Source: an uncultured Bacilli bacterium (lineage in GTDB: Bacteria > Bacillota_I > Bacilli_A > RF39 > UBA660). From it: a stretch of DNA of 14,823 nt. Below the pieces are notes generated by a model. The model saw nothing but the letters and a program-made list of their open reading frames with translations. It was not told the DNA's origin and searched no databases. The DNA lies in assembly GCA_934086255.1 (NCBI GenBank), contig CAKOIB010000024.1:1-14823 (forward strand). The letters are read 5' to 3'. Of the stretch, positions 1 through 7,013 are shown piece by piece (positions within the stretch are counted from its first letter, which is position 1; each line of letters begins with the position of its first letter). Position numbers and translations under genes: made by a program.

Positions 1-87
1 TATTAATGATAATAGATATTTATTATACTCTTTTACATCTTTAAATAAAGGATTTATACTTTGTTTACCACGTAAATATTTACCCAT
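1..87 (-). CDS. Unidentified protein, N-terminal 29 residues only (runs off left edge)
   Basis: An ATG at 87-85 on the minus strand opens a frame that stays open to the window edge, beginning MGKYLRGKQSINPLF. A good Shine-Dalgarno (TGGAGGTAAG) lies 6-8 bases upstream, and a TTGAAA/TAGAAT promoter stands further upstream at 120-148. The visible part is Lys/Tyr rich and has no signal peptide or motif that I recognise, so the function is unknown. That it is a real gene start rests on promoter, ribosome site and open frame together. Confidence 0.6.
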   Translation of the reverse strand, partial: MGKYLRGKQSINPLFKDVKEYNKYLLSLI

Positions 88-119
88 AGTCTTACCTCCA
101 TATAGTCTCTTATAAACTA

Positions 120-148
120 ATTCTATAACAAAACTAATGCCTTTTCAA
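120..148 (-). promoter_or_regulatory. Promoter of the left-edge gene
   Basis: On the minus strand -35 TTGAAA (148-143) and -10 TAGAAT (125-120) are separated by exactly 17 nt. They lie about 35 bases upstream of the ATG at 87. Confidence 0.55.
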
Positions 149-213
149 GTAATTTTTTTTCAATTTTTTACATTTATATAAAAACAAAACATTTAATACA
201 AGTCTTCCTATCC

Positions 214-249
214 AAAAATAAAAATTGCCCTAAGGCAAATCTTATTTTT
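214..249. terminator. Bidirectional hairpin terminator
   Basis: A TTGCC/GGCAA stem with a CTAA loop is flanked by AAAAATAA on the left and TTATTTTT on the right. It therefore looks like an intrinsic terminator on both strands. It separates the left-edge gene's promoter from the small-peptide locus. It may also stop leftward read-through from ddl, which has no obvious terminator of its own. Confidence 0.6.
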
Positions 250-286
250 GAAAGCACTTTCTCTATCAAATCTTAAAAATGGTCAT

Positions 287-315
287 TTGACAAGCATTTT
301 TCTATAGTTTATAGT
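287..315 (+). promoter_or_regulatory. Promoter of the small hydrophobic peptide mRNA (locus 1)
   Basis: TTGACA (287-292), a 17-nt spacer, then TATAGT (310-315). This is nearly consensus for a housekeeping sigma factor. The predicted start near 322 falls exactly on the conserved module AGCACGTTC. Confidence 0.75.
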
Positions 316-321
316 GGTATT

Positions 322-348
322 AGCACGTTCATTACGGGCGCCGACTTC
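322..348 (+). repeat. Module X of locus 1 (5' end of peptide mRNA)
   Basis: AGCACGTTC (322-330) and GCCGACTTC (340-348), nine bases apart, recur as exact reverse complements at 518-526 and 502-510. The mRNA 5' end can thus pair with its own 3' end. The antisense RNA carries the same sequence as the mRNA leader. The segment is strikingly GC-rich for this window. Confidence 0.75.
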
Positions 349-380
349 ATTATCTTTTTAAAAGAAATGGGGTTATAGTT

Positions 381-443
381 ATGAGTAAAAAAGATTTCTT
401 AATTTTAGCATTACTTATAATTATTTATTTATTATTAAAGTAA
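381..443 (+). CDS. 20-residue hydrophobic peptide, type I toxin-like (locus 1)
   Basis: ATG at 381 to TAA at 441-443, encoding a peptide that starts MSKKDFLILALLII and ends YLLLK. It has a short positively charged N-terminus, one uninterrupted hydrophobic helix of about 14-15 residues, and a terminal Lys. That is the general form of membrane-acting type I toxins (Fst, TxpA and Hol_Tox-like families). A GGGG ribosome site lies about 8 bases upstream; a minimal ATG-GGG-TTA-TAG frame at 367-378 overlaps that site. A strong promoter precedes the ORF, and a convergent antisense RNA overlaps its 3' side. I do not recognise the exact family. The toxin role is inferred from size, hydrophobicity and locus architecture. 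Confidence 0.6.
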   Translation: MSKKDFLILALLIIIYLLLK

Positions 444-531
444 TTTAAAATAAATGCGACGTCTCTCTGATATAGGGAAACGTCGCAACTTAGTCTAACA
501 AGAAGTCGGCGTTCAAAGAACGTGCTTCTTT
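440..531 (-). ncRNA. Antisense (antitoxin-like) RNA of locus 1
   Basis: The inferred transcript starts near 531 from the leftward promoter at 538-566. It carries the module X sequence (AGCACGTTC, seven bases, then GCCGACTTC) near its 5' end. It ends at the hairpin 455-487, which on this strand is followed by TTTATTTT. It would be about 90 nt and complementary to the 3' untranslated part of the peptide mRNA. The ends are inferred from promoter and hairpin positions. Confidence 0.5.
455..487 (-). terminator. Hairpin ending the locus 1 antisense RNA
   Basis: A perfect 8-bp stem TGCGACGT/ACGTCGCA (455-462 and 480-487). A T-rich tail follows only on the minus strand, so it should terminate the leftward RNA better than the rightward mRNA. 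Confidence 0.6.
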
Positions 532-535
532 ATAT
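501..535 (+). terminator. Module X' and 3' terminator-like hairpin of the locus 1 mRNA
   Basis: AGAAG...CTTCT encloses CGTTC-AAA-GAACG, followed by TTATAT. The U-tract is weak. The hairpin contains the exact inverted copy of module X (502-510 and 518-526), so it can alternatively pair with the mRNA 5' end. Confidence 0.45.
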
Positions 536-537
536 AT

Positions 538-566
538 AATATACTACATCTATTAGCTTTATACAA
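538..566 (-). promoter_or_regulatory. Promoter of the locus 1 antisense RNA
   Basis: On the minus strand TTGTAT (566-561), a 17-nt spacer, then TATATT (543-538), within the run TATATTAT. An overlapping TTGCTT/TAGTAT pair with an 18-nt spacer is a possible alternative. Confidence 0.45.
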
Positions 567-576
567 GCAATTTATA

Positions 577-1731
577 CTATTTCTTTAACTTAGAACCTTT
601 AAGATTATCAAATCTTTCAAGCAAATTACCAGGTATAGCTTTTTGTATTTCTTCATCATCTTTTTTATTATCCACTGCTATTGCAATTAAATCATCAAAT
701 AATTCAGTTTGATTTTTCTTCTTAGCCTTCCATAAATATGAAGACAATGATCCTGGTATTGTATTTATTTCATTTACATAAATCTTTTTAGTCTTATCAT
801 TAATTAAAAAATCAATTCTTGCTACCCCATTTCCATCTAATACTTTAAACGTATTTATAGCATACTCTTTCATATCCTCAATCATTTCCTTAGATATAAT
901 AGGCTTAGTCTTAGCATCTTTTTCTTGAGTTTTAGAAAAATTATTTACATACTTTTCCTTAAAAGAATAAAAATCATCATTAGAGTTTATCTCTTCAATC
1001 TCAGACACTTCAACTCCTTTATAATTTCCTAAAACACTAATATTTATCTCTTTAACATCATTTACTTTCTCTTCCACTAGAATCTTCTTATCATACTTAA
1101 TAGCATTCTTTACCTTTTTAAAGAAATCTTTTTCATCTTCCGCAATTTCTATTCCAATACTAGAACCTAAACTAGATGGCTTAATAAATACTGGATACTT
1201 TAACTTAGACAACCTTTCTTGAACCAATTTTTTATCACTTAATTCATAATTATAAAACCAAGTATAATTAACAACAGGTATATTATTAACACTCAATAAT
1301 TCCTTTTGAATAACTTTATCTTGTCCTAAAGCAGCTCCAAGAACACTAGGTCCTGCATATGGTACTCCAAGCATATTTAAATAACCTTGTAAAGAACCAT
1401 CCTCTAAGTATGCTCCATGTCCAATTGGTACAACTATATCTATAACACATAAACTCTTTTTAAACATACCTAATCTTTGTAACACAAAAGACTTACCTAC
1501 TTTAACCAATGCAACCTTTTTAGCATATCTTTTTACTAAATCAATATCCCTAAAATTAATTATACTTTTTAAATGTTCTCCAGTATACCAAGTATTATCT
1601 TTATCTATATAGATTGGTACTATTTTATACTTATTTTCATCAGCATATCCCATTGCCTCAATAGCAGAAATAATACTTATTTCATGCTCAACACTTTTTC
1701 CTCCGAATATTACTCCAATGTTTAATCTCAT
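577..1731 (-). CDS. ddl: D-alanine--D-alanine ligase
   Basis: ATP-grasp ligase that joins two D-alanines for peptidoglycan precursor synthesis in the cytoplasm. Visible motifs: GGKSVEHEIS (residues 10-19) with the catalytic Glu15; HG at 105-106 followed by EDGSLQG (110-116); the substrate-helix segment GQDK (136-139); GSSIG (189-193); the omega-loop FYSFKEKY (254-261); RIDF (305-308); and NEINTIPGS (320-328), which supplies Mg- and D-Ala-binding residues. The Tyr ending the omega-loop motif points to D-Ala-D-Ala rather than D-Ala-D-Lac specificity. Length 384 is somewhat longer than the usual 300-370. An AAGGAAGG ribosome site precedes the ATG, and the gene has its own promoter at 1756-1784. 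No clear terminator follows; leftward transcription may run into the antisense RNA of locus 1. Confidence 0.95.
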   Translation of the reverse strand: MRLNIGVIFGGKSVEHEISIISAIEAMGYADENKYKIVPIYIDKDNTWYTGEHLKSIINFRDIDLVKRYAKKVALVKVGKSFVLQRLGMFKKSLCVIDIVVPIGHGAYLEDGSLQGYLNMLGVPYAGPSVLGAALGQDKVIQKELLSVNNIPVVNYTWFYNYELSDKKLVQERLSKLKYPVFIKPSSLGSSIGIEIAEDEKDFFKKVKNAIKYDKKILVEEKVNDVKEINISVLGNYKGVEVSEIEEINSNDDFYSFKEKYVNNFSKTQEKDAKTKPIISKEMIEDMKEYAINTFKVLDGNGVARIDFLINDKTKKIYVNEINTIPGSLSSYLWKAKKKNQTELFDDLIAIAVDNKKDDEEIQKAIPGNLLERFDNLKGSKLKK

Positions 1732-1755
1732 ATTATTACTTCCTTCCTTTCTTTT

Positions 1756-1784
1756 AGTATACCAAATAATAAAGAATATAACAA
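1756..1784 (-). promoter_or_regulatory. Promoter of ddl
   Basis: On the minus strand TTGTTA (1784-1779), a 17-nt spacer, then TATACT (1761-1756), about 25 bases upstream of the ddl start. Confidence 0.65.
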
Positions 1785-1809
1785 ATAATTTTTAAAAAGT
1801 AGTGTAAAG

Positions 1810-1837
1810 AAAAAGACAAGTTAATTTTCTACTTGTC
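1810..1837 (-). terminator. Terminator overlapping the stop codon of the TasA-like gene
   Basis: On the minus strand GACAAGT, a 9-nt loop, ACTTGTC, then TTTTTC. The loop and stem include the last codons and the TAA stop of the gene ending at 1821, so coding and termination signals overlap. Confidence 0.75.
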
Positions 1838-2552
1838 CTCCCTTTAACTTAACTTTAAATTGATAACTTGCACTTGATGAAGACTCAGCCTTATGAGAAC
1901 TACCCCATACTCCACCATTTGCTTCACACGTATCTTTTGTTGTATACAAAGTATTACTACATACATTATCCTTATTAGAAAGTGCTAATTTAATTTCTTC
2001 ATCTGTACCTGTAACCCATGCTTTCAAAACATAAGATACACTTCCCGTATTAGTAAAAGATCCATTATCTAAAACATATTCATTAAAATACTTATTACTT
2101 GATGTTCTAACCTGTAAACTAGATACTAATTCACCAGTATTAGCAGTACCAATTATATACTCTTCTTTAGCAGCACCATTTAAAACATACTTTTTAAGCA
2201 AATTAATTTTTACATCATCATTTGTAATTCCCTCATTAGATACAAGTTCAAAAGCCAAATCATAATTAATTTGAGCATCCCCGTTAATAGTAGAATTAAC
2301 ATCAAAAGTATATGCCTTATCATCCGTAATTGAAGTACCAACAGCATCAGAAACAGGTTTTTGATCAGTTAAAACCATAGCATTTTCCTTATCAAACTTT
2401 ATTTCAAGCTTACCAGATACTATATTATTTTCCCTTGTTCCAATAAAATTAGCATAATAATATGCAAAAGCAGAACCAACTATTAATAAAAGTAATACAA
2501 TAGTAGATACAGTAACTATTAATTTTTCTTTTTTTGTTTCATTATTATTCAT
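1821..2552 (-). CDS. Secreted TasA/camelysin-like protein with SipW-type signal
   Basis: 243 residues. Basic N-terminus, hydrophobic helix at about residues 11-30 ending GSAFAYYYANF, then NNIVSGKLEIKF. This resembles SipW-dependent signal peptides of the TasA/CalY family, where cleavage is followed by an aromatic stretch and a (S/A)GxLxxxF strand. The rest is Ser/Thr/Asn-rich and beta-like. Near the C-terminus a cysteine insert, CSNTLYTTKDTCEANGGVW, looks like a recurrent two-Cys module in surface proteins of this group, possibly a disulfide loop. It probably acts outside the cell as a fibre or matrix component; that is inference. It has its own promoter (2580-2608) and a terminator overlapping its stop, so it is likely monocistronic. 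No SipW peptidase gene is visible in the window. Confidence 0.6.
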   Translation of the reverse strand: MNNNETKKEKLIVTVSTIVLLLLIVGSAFAYYYANFIGTRENNIVSGKLEIKFDKENAMVLTDQKPVSDAVGTSITDDKAYTFDVNSTINGDAQINYDLAFELVSNEGITNDDVKINLLKKYVLNGAAKEEYIIGTANTGELVSSLQVRTSSNKYFNEYVLDNGSFTNTGSVSYVLKAWVTGTDEEIKLALSNKDNVCSNTLYTTKDTCEANGGVWGSSHKAESSSSASYQFKVKLKGGQVEN

Positions 2553-2579
2553 AACAACACCCTACCTTCTTACTATTAA

Positions 2580-2608
2580 ATAGTACTAAAAATATCAAAA
2601 AAAGTCAA
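2580..2608 (-). promoter_or_regulatory. Promoter of the TasA-like gene
   Basis: On the minus strand TTGACT (2608-2603), a 17-nt spacer, then TACTAT (2585-2580). It lies between the mnmA stop and the secreted-protein start. Confidence 0.6.
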
Positions 2609-2628
2609 TAGAGGTAAATAATTATTTT

Positions 2629-3732
2629 CTATAAATACCAAAGTTTTTCATTATTCTTTCTAACCTCTTTTATAATTCCACTTCCAATACACCTTTCATC
2701 AATATATAAAGCACACACTTGTCCAGGCGTTACAGATTTAACTTTATCATATGACACTAATAATTCATCATCATTCAATTTAGTAATTTTAACCCTTACA
2801 TCATTACTTCTATATCTAAACTTTGCACTACATTCCTTCAATTCTTCTTCATAATTAATCACTAAACTATCAATTATACAACTATCTGAATATAAATACT
2901 CATTATCATCCCCAATTGCAACATATAAAACATTCTTATCCAAATCTTTTCCTACAACAAACATCCTATCTTCTGTACCACCAACATTAAGACCTCTTCT
3001 TTGACCAATTGTATAATGCATAAGCCCAATATGATCCCCCATTACTTCATTAGTTTCAATATTAATAATCTTTCCAGGTTGATTAGGTAAATAATTAGTT
3101 AAAAACTCTCTAAAATGCCTTTCTCCAATAAAACATATTCCTGTAGAATCCTTCTTTTTAGCAGTCACTAATCCATACTCACTAGCTATTTTTCTAACCT
3201 CACTTTTTTCTAAATCCCCAACTGGAAATAATACATTTTCTAATTGTTCATTAGTAAGTTGCGCTAAAAAGTAAGTTTGATCCTTATTAGAATCCAATCC
3301 CTTATATAAATTACCATCAATAAGTCTAGCATAATGTCCTGTTGCTATATAATCCGCTCCAAGTTTTAATGCCTCTTTTTTAAATAAATCAAACTTTATA
3401 TACTTATTACACATAACATCAGGATTAGGAGTCCTCCCTTTTTTTAATTCATCTAAAAAATAAGTAAATACATAATCCCAATATTCTTTTACAAAATCTA
3501 CTCTATGTAACTCTATTCCTAAATCTTCACATACCTTCTTAGCATCATTATAATCCTGTTCTTGAGTACATATATTCTCATTTAAAGTAGGATTTCCTTT
3601 TATATCATGATTAATCAAACTATCCCAATTCCTCATAAAAAGTCCTACTACTTCATAACCCATATTTTTTAAAATAATTGCACTTACTGATGAATCAACT
3701 CCACCAGACATTCCTACTACTACACGTTTCAT
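2629..3732 (-). CDS. mnmA: tRNA-specific 2-thiouridylase MnmA
   Basis: Transfers sulfur to U34 of tRNAs for Lys, Glu and Gln, giving 2-thiouridine. The PP-loop ATP-binding motif SGGVDSS is at residues 9-15. The family's two catalytic cysteines are present: Cys108 in PNPDVMCNKYIKF and Cys200 in DSTGICFIGER. TGHYAR (131-136) and the KDQTYFL segment (150-156) are further hallmarks. Length 367 is normal. A GGTGAT ribosome site lies just upstream of the ATG, and a TTTACT/TATAAT promoter is at 3749-3777. No strong terminator is seen after the stop. Confidence 0.96.
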   Translation of the reverse strand: MKRVVVGMSGGVDSSVSAIILKNMGYEVVGLFMRNWDSLINHDIKGNPTLNENICTQEQDYNDAKKVCEDLGIELHRVDFVKEYWDYVFTYFLDELKKGRTPNPDVMCNKYIKFDLFKKEALKLGADYIATGHYARLIDGNLYKGLDSNKDQTYFLAQLTNEQLENVLFPVGDLEKSEVRKIASEYGLVTAKKKDSTGICFIGERHFREFLTNYLPNQPGKIINIETNEVMGDHIGLMHYTIGQRRGLNVGGTEDRMFVVGKDLDKNVLYVAIGDDNEYLYSDSCIIDSLVINYEEELKECSAKFRYRSNDVRVKITKLNDDELLVSYDKVKSVTPGQVCALYIDERCIGSGIIKEVRKNNEKLWYL

Positions 3733-3748
3733 TTATATCACCGTCTAA

Positions 3749-3777
3749 ATTATACTACAAAAAATATTAAAAGTAAA
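3749..3777 (-). promoter_or_regulatory. Promoter of mnmA
   Basis: On the minus strand TTTACT (3777-3772), a 17-nt spacer, then a perfect TATAAT (3754-3749). Confidence 0.65.
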
Positions 3778-3784
3778 AATATTT

Positions 3785-5455
3785 TTAAATTGCAACACTT
3801 TTTATATACTTTTTAATTTCATTATTTATTTCATTATCAATATTATTACTATAAAACCTATTCCTATATACTTCCTTTAACTTTTCATCATCCTCAAATA
3901 AAATATATAAAAGATATTCAAGCTTCATCTCATAACTTATACTATTATCCAAAATTAAATCTAAATATTTACTTTTAAAACCCTTAGAAATCCTTTTAGA
4001 TACAGTAACCAAACTCGTTAAAAGAATTATATTATACACTAACTCATCATACTCTATTTCCCCATTAGGTACTCGATACTCAATAGTATTTTTATCCTCA
4101 TTAAAAGCATTTTTAATATTTATACTATAATCCCTACTAGTTCTTTGTATCCTTTTTAATTTATTAACAAAACTAAAAAGATCACTTGATTTTCTTAAAT
4201 TATATACATCATTATTTTGACTAATCAAACTAGATATTGGTTTAGAATATTTCATTATCTCATTACGCACTTTATTATTCTCCTTATTACTTATTAAATA
4301 AAATATATATTCACAATTACAAAAAATATTATAAAAAACTATCAACTCATTCATTGATTCAAAATAATCAAGTCCTATATGAATATGCCCAGCACATGTT
4401 TCATTTTCAAAAAAATTATTCTCTTTTAAAACTTCACATACATAAAATATTTCTTTAAGAGATTCTAAATCATAATTTAAAACCGGAGAAATTATTTCAA
4501 TACCATCTTTTAAACTAGTATCTTTAACAACTTTCCATCCCTTAATAATACTATCTAATTTTTCATATACATAATAAGCATCATGACTTGTTTCTATTTC
4601 TAATCCTATTGTTATTTTATTATCAATATTAGGATTTATATAAGTAATATCAATATCTTTTAATAATACTTCCTTATCTTTCTTACTATTTATCATTAAC
4701 TTAGATAAATTATAATCAGTAATAATTGAAGTCAAACTTTTTATCTTATTAATATCATTTTCATATTTAATTATATTATTAATTATATTAAACCTTTCAT
4801 CACTAGTTAAATTAGATATTAATTTATACACTTCATATTTTAAAGACAAATCTTGTGTCTTTAAAATAAAATCTATTTGTTCTTCTTTATCAATCATTTT
4901 AATTCCCTTAAGCAATACTTCTTTATCACTTATTGACTTTATAATATTATTCTTATACTCCCTATACTCATTCTTATATAAATAATCCAGTTTTAACTCA
5001 TCACTTAAACTACAAACAATAATCCATTTTCTATCCATTGGAAAACTATCTAAATACTTTATTTTTAAACTATCATCAGATAAACTCTTTACCAATCTTA
5101 TTTGCTCATAAAGATTTAATCTATCAAAAAAAACAACCTTATAATTATCAGACATATTCTCTATTATATTATATATTTGTTTTGATGATAACTTAGTTTT
5201 ATGAAGTAACTCCATTTTTATATTCTCATCTTTTATAGCATTAATAAAATCAAAAACACTAAAAGGATCATTATTCTTTAAAAAAGATAAATACTTAATA
5301 TAAAAAATCTCCTTATTAAAACTTATTTCATAAGTATAACTAGCATTTTTAGATAACTTTTTATATATATAATTTATAGTCAAAAGATAATATTTTACTT
5401 CATCATTACATGAATTAATAAAATTAAACAAACCCTTTTGTGATACTCTAATCAT
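3785..5455 (-). CDS. Repeat region fused to an Amidoligase_2-type COOH-NH2 ligase domain
   Basis: 556 residues in two parts. Residues 1 to about 275 are Lys/Ile/Leu-rich helical repeats (e.g. DDSLKIKYLDSF, DELKLDYLYKN, DLSLKYEVYKLI). The same repeats make up the upstream protein. Residues about 280-490 match the putative amidoligase family (Amidoligase_2, glutamine-synthetase-like fold): GLEIE at 284-288, W307, KDTSL at 311-315, EIISP at 320-324, GHIHIG at 356-361, and SINIKN followed by NTIEYRVPNG (444-465). These acidic, His and Arg positions are the family's metal/ATP-binding signature. The reaction should be ATP-dependent amide or peptide bond formation, but the substrate is unknown. The start codon overlaps the stop of the preceding gene (TAATG), implying translational coupling. 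No signal peptide is seen, so it is probably cytoplasmic. Confidence 0.72.
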   Translation of the reverse strand: MIRVSQKGLFNFINSCNDEVKYYLLTINYIYKKLSKNASYTYEISFNKEIFYIKYLSFLKNNDPFSVFDFINAIKDENIKMELLHKTKLSSKQIYNIIENMSDNYKVVFFDRLNLYEQIRLVKSLSDDSLKIKYLDSFPMDRKWIIVCSLSDELKLDYLYKNEYREYKNNIIKSISDKEVLLKGIKMIDKEEQIDFILKTQDLSLKYEVYKLISNLTSDERFNIINNIIKYENDINKIKSLTSIITDYNLSKLMINSKKDKEVLLKDIDITYINPNIDNKITIGLEIETSHDAYYVYEKLDSIIKGWKVVKDTSLKDGIEIISPVLNYDLESLKEIFYVCEVLKENNFFENETCAGHIHIGLDYFESMNELIVFYNIFCNCEYIFYLISNKENNKVRNEIMKYSKPISSLISQNNDVYNLRKSSDLFSFVNKLKRIQRTSRDYSINIKNAFNEDKNTIEYRVPNGEIEYDELVYNIILLTSLVTVSKRISKGFKSKYLDLILDNSISYEMKLEYLLYILFEDDEKLKEVYRNRFYSNNIDNEINNEIKKYIKSVAI

Positions 5456-6354
5456 TACTTTTTCCTTACCTTTATATCCTCTTTAATATTATCTTTTATT
5501 AAACTAAACAATTCACTTTCTATTTCTTTATCATTAAAACTAGATAAAATATTATAATAAATTAATAATTTTTCGTCACTAGATAAATCAGGAATGCTCT
5601 TATATAGTCTATATTTTATATTAGGATTTTTTATATTAATAATAAAATCTATTTTATCTTTTTTATTATCTATTTTAAAAAACAAATTAAAAATAATATT
5701 TTCATTAACAAAAGAGTTTAATATTTGCTTTTTATATTCATAATAATCAGAGTTTTTTAAATATTTTACTTTATAAATATCATTATTAAGATTACATATT
5801 ATATTTACTCTATCAAAAAAAGAAAAACGATTTAAATACCTAATTTTAATAGTATCATCCTTTAAAAGATTAATAAGATATATTTTATATTTATCATCAA
5901 CTAAATCAAAAAACTTAATTTTATTATAATCTGATAATTCTCTTACTTTACCAAATAACAACCTATGAAACTTAATACTTAACAATAACTCTGTTGCCAA
6001 CTCTTCATCAGTTATATCCTTTAAAAATGTTGAAATACAAGGATAAGCACCTTTACTCTCTAAAAATGATATAAGCTTAAAATAATACGATTGTTCATTA
6101 AATACTATATCTATAGAGGTATAATACTTAATTTTATTATAAATACTATCTTTAGTTAATAATAAAAACTTAATAGAATCATCATGAATATTATAAATAA
6201 TACTCTCTAAATCCTTTTTATCTAAAGAGTTTACTACTTCATCAGTTAAAAACTTTAAATAAAATAAATCTGACATATGATCATTTACAATTGGGCTTTC
6301 TATAATATTTTTAATTAATTTAGAGTTTAATAATTTAAATGTTACTTTATTCAT
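5455..6354 (-). CDS. Helical repeat protein, paralogue of the amidoligase N-terminal region
   Basis: 299 residues, very rich in Lys, Ile, Asn and Leu, with no signal peptide or catalytic motif that I recognise. Residues about 160-270 align with residues about 130-230 of the next gene: YLNRFSFFDRVNIICNL against YLDSFPMDRKWIIVCSL, and KDKIDFIINIKNPNIKYRLY against KEEQIDFILKTQDLSLKYEVY. Both thus contain the same repeat array, and this protein looks like that array without the ligase domain. A GGGGG ribosome site and an extended -10 promoter precede it. It is the first gene of a two-gene operon, joined by a one-base stop/start overlap. A scaffold or substrate-recognition partner for the amidoligase is a guess. 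Confidence 0.6.
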   Translation of the reverse strand: MNKVTFKLLNSKLIKNIIESPIVNDHMSDLFYLKFLTDEVVNSLDKKDLESIIYNIHDDSIKFLLLTKDSIYNKIKYYTSIDIVFNEQSYYFKLISFLESKGAYPCISTFLKDITDEELATELLLSIKFHRLLFGKVRELSDYNKIKFFDLVDDKYKIYLINLLKDDTIKIRYLNRFSFFDRVNIICNLNNDIYKVKYLKNSDYYEYKKQILNSFVNENIIFNLFFKIDNKKDKIDFIINIKNPNIKYRLYKSIPDLSSDEKLLIYYNILSSFNDKEIESELFSLIKDNIKEDIKVRKK

Positions 6355-6384
6355 AAAACATTCCCCCTTTTTTAATTGATTAGT

Positions 6385-6393
6385 ATTATAACA
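6385..6393 (-). promoter_or_regulatory. Extended -10 promoter of the repeat-protein/amidoligase operon
   Basis: On the minus strand TGTTATAAT is a perfect -10 hexamer with the TG extension. No good -35 is present at the usual distance. It lies about 30 bases upstream of the ATG at 6354. Confidence 0.5.
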
Positions 6394-6420
6394 TAGTTAT
6401 CAATAAAATAAAAGTAAATG

Positions 6421-6463
6421 TTAGAACAAAAAACACTTCATAATGAAGTGTTTTTTGTTCTAA
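6421..6463 (-). terminator. 20-bp perfect inverted-repeat terminator of the aspS operon
   Basis: 6421-6440 and 6444-6463 are exact reverse complements around a 3-nt loop. The stem contains CACTTCA/TGAAGTG followed by TTTTTTG, so the functional core is a standard terminator. It also contains the last codons and the TGA stop of the gene ending at 6438. Because it is symmetric it could work on both strands. Confidence 0.8.
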
Positions 6464-7013
6464 TTAAATATAAAGCTTTATCTCTCATGTTATTACCAGC
6501 TTCTTTAATAATGCTTTCTTTTTCAGACTTAGCTATTGTTTCATATTCTGATAATTGTTCTATGTAATTTGCTACTTCATCTTTTACTATTTCTCTTACT
6601 TCTTCAGTAGGATATCCTTTTTCTTTGAATAATTTATATAGTTTAATACCATATAAAACTACAGCATCTTCACTGACTGGGTTTACAATGCACTTATCAT
6701 TTAACTCTTTTGTCATTTGTTTTAATTCATTTACTTTTATATATTTTCCTAAATCTTCATAAAAATATGAAAGTGGTGTTTCTTTAATTACCATTGTTTC
6801 TCCTGAATGCATTGGATCAACATGCCAGCTATAATAGCCATATGACGTATTATTCAAAACATTAATAGCTTCGTCAATTCCTCTTTTATAGCAAATTGCT
6901 ATGTGTTCATTGCTTTTATCCATATTACATCTTCCATTTCCTATATATTTTATATCACATGTTGCAAGAAATGTAACAAATAGATTCTCATTTTTTATTT
7001 TCTTATCAAACAT
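6438..7013 (-). CDS. Hypothetical protein, last gene of the aspS operon
   Basis: 191 residues, not recognised. It begins MFDKKIKNENLFVTFLATC and has three cysteines in the first 45 residues (ATCDIKYIGNGRCN, then AICYKR). A central aromatic stretch reads YGYYSWHVDPMHSGE. The C-terminal half is highly charged and probably helical (KEKGYPTEEVREIVKDEVANY). There is no signal peptide or membrane segment. The ATG at 7013 lies inside the preceding acetyltransferase gene, eight bases before its stop, and the ribosome site GGAGGAATAC is formed by that gene's last codons. Translation is therefore probably coupled. It would share the Asp T-box control of the operon. The gene ends inside its own terminator stem. 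Confidence 0.6.
   Translation of the reverse strand: MFDKKIKNENLFVTFLATCDIKYIGNGRCNMDKSNEHIAICYKRGIDEAINVLNNTSYGYYSWHVDPMHSGETMVIKETPLSYFYEDLGKYIKVNELKQMTKELNDKCIVNPVSEDAVVLYGIKLYKLFKEKGYPTEEVREIVKDEVANYIEQLSEYETIAKSEKESIIKEAGNNMRDKALYLIRTKNTSL

Noticed and set aside
128..139. ACAAAACTAATG shared with the inverted repeat at 10586-10631
   Set aside because: A 12-base AT-rich match overlapping an ordinary promoter region; chance is sufficient and there is no inverted partner at the left site.
577..1731. D-Ala-D-Lac (vancomycin-resistance type) ligase instead of Ddl
   Set aside because: The omega-loop motif FYSFKEKY keeps the Tyr typical of D-Ala-D-Ala ligases, and there are no van-type neighbours such as vanH or vanX.
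6438..6440. Mycoplasma-type genetic code (TGA as Trp)
   Set aside because: Tryptophans in aspS, mnmA and the GNAT gene are TGG, and the gene here ends at TGA inside its terminator.
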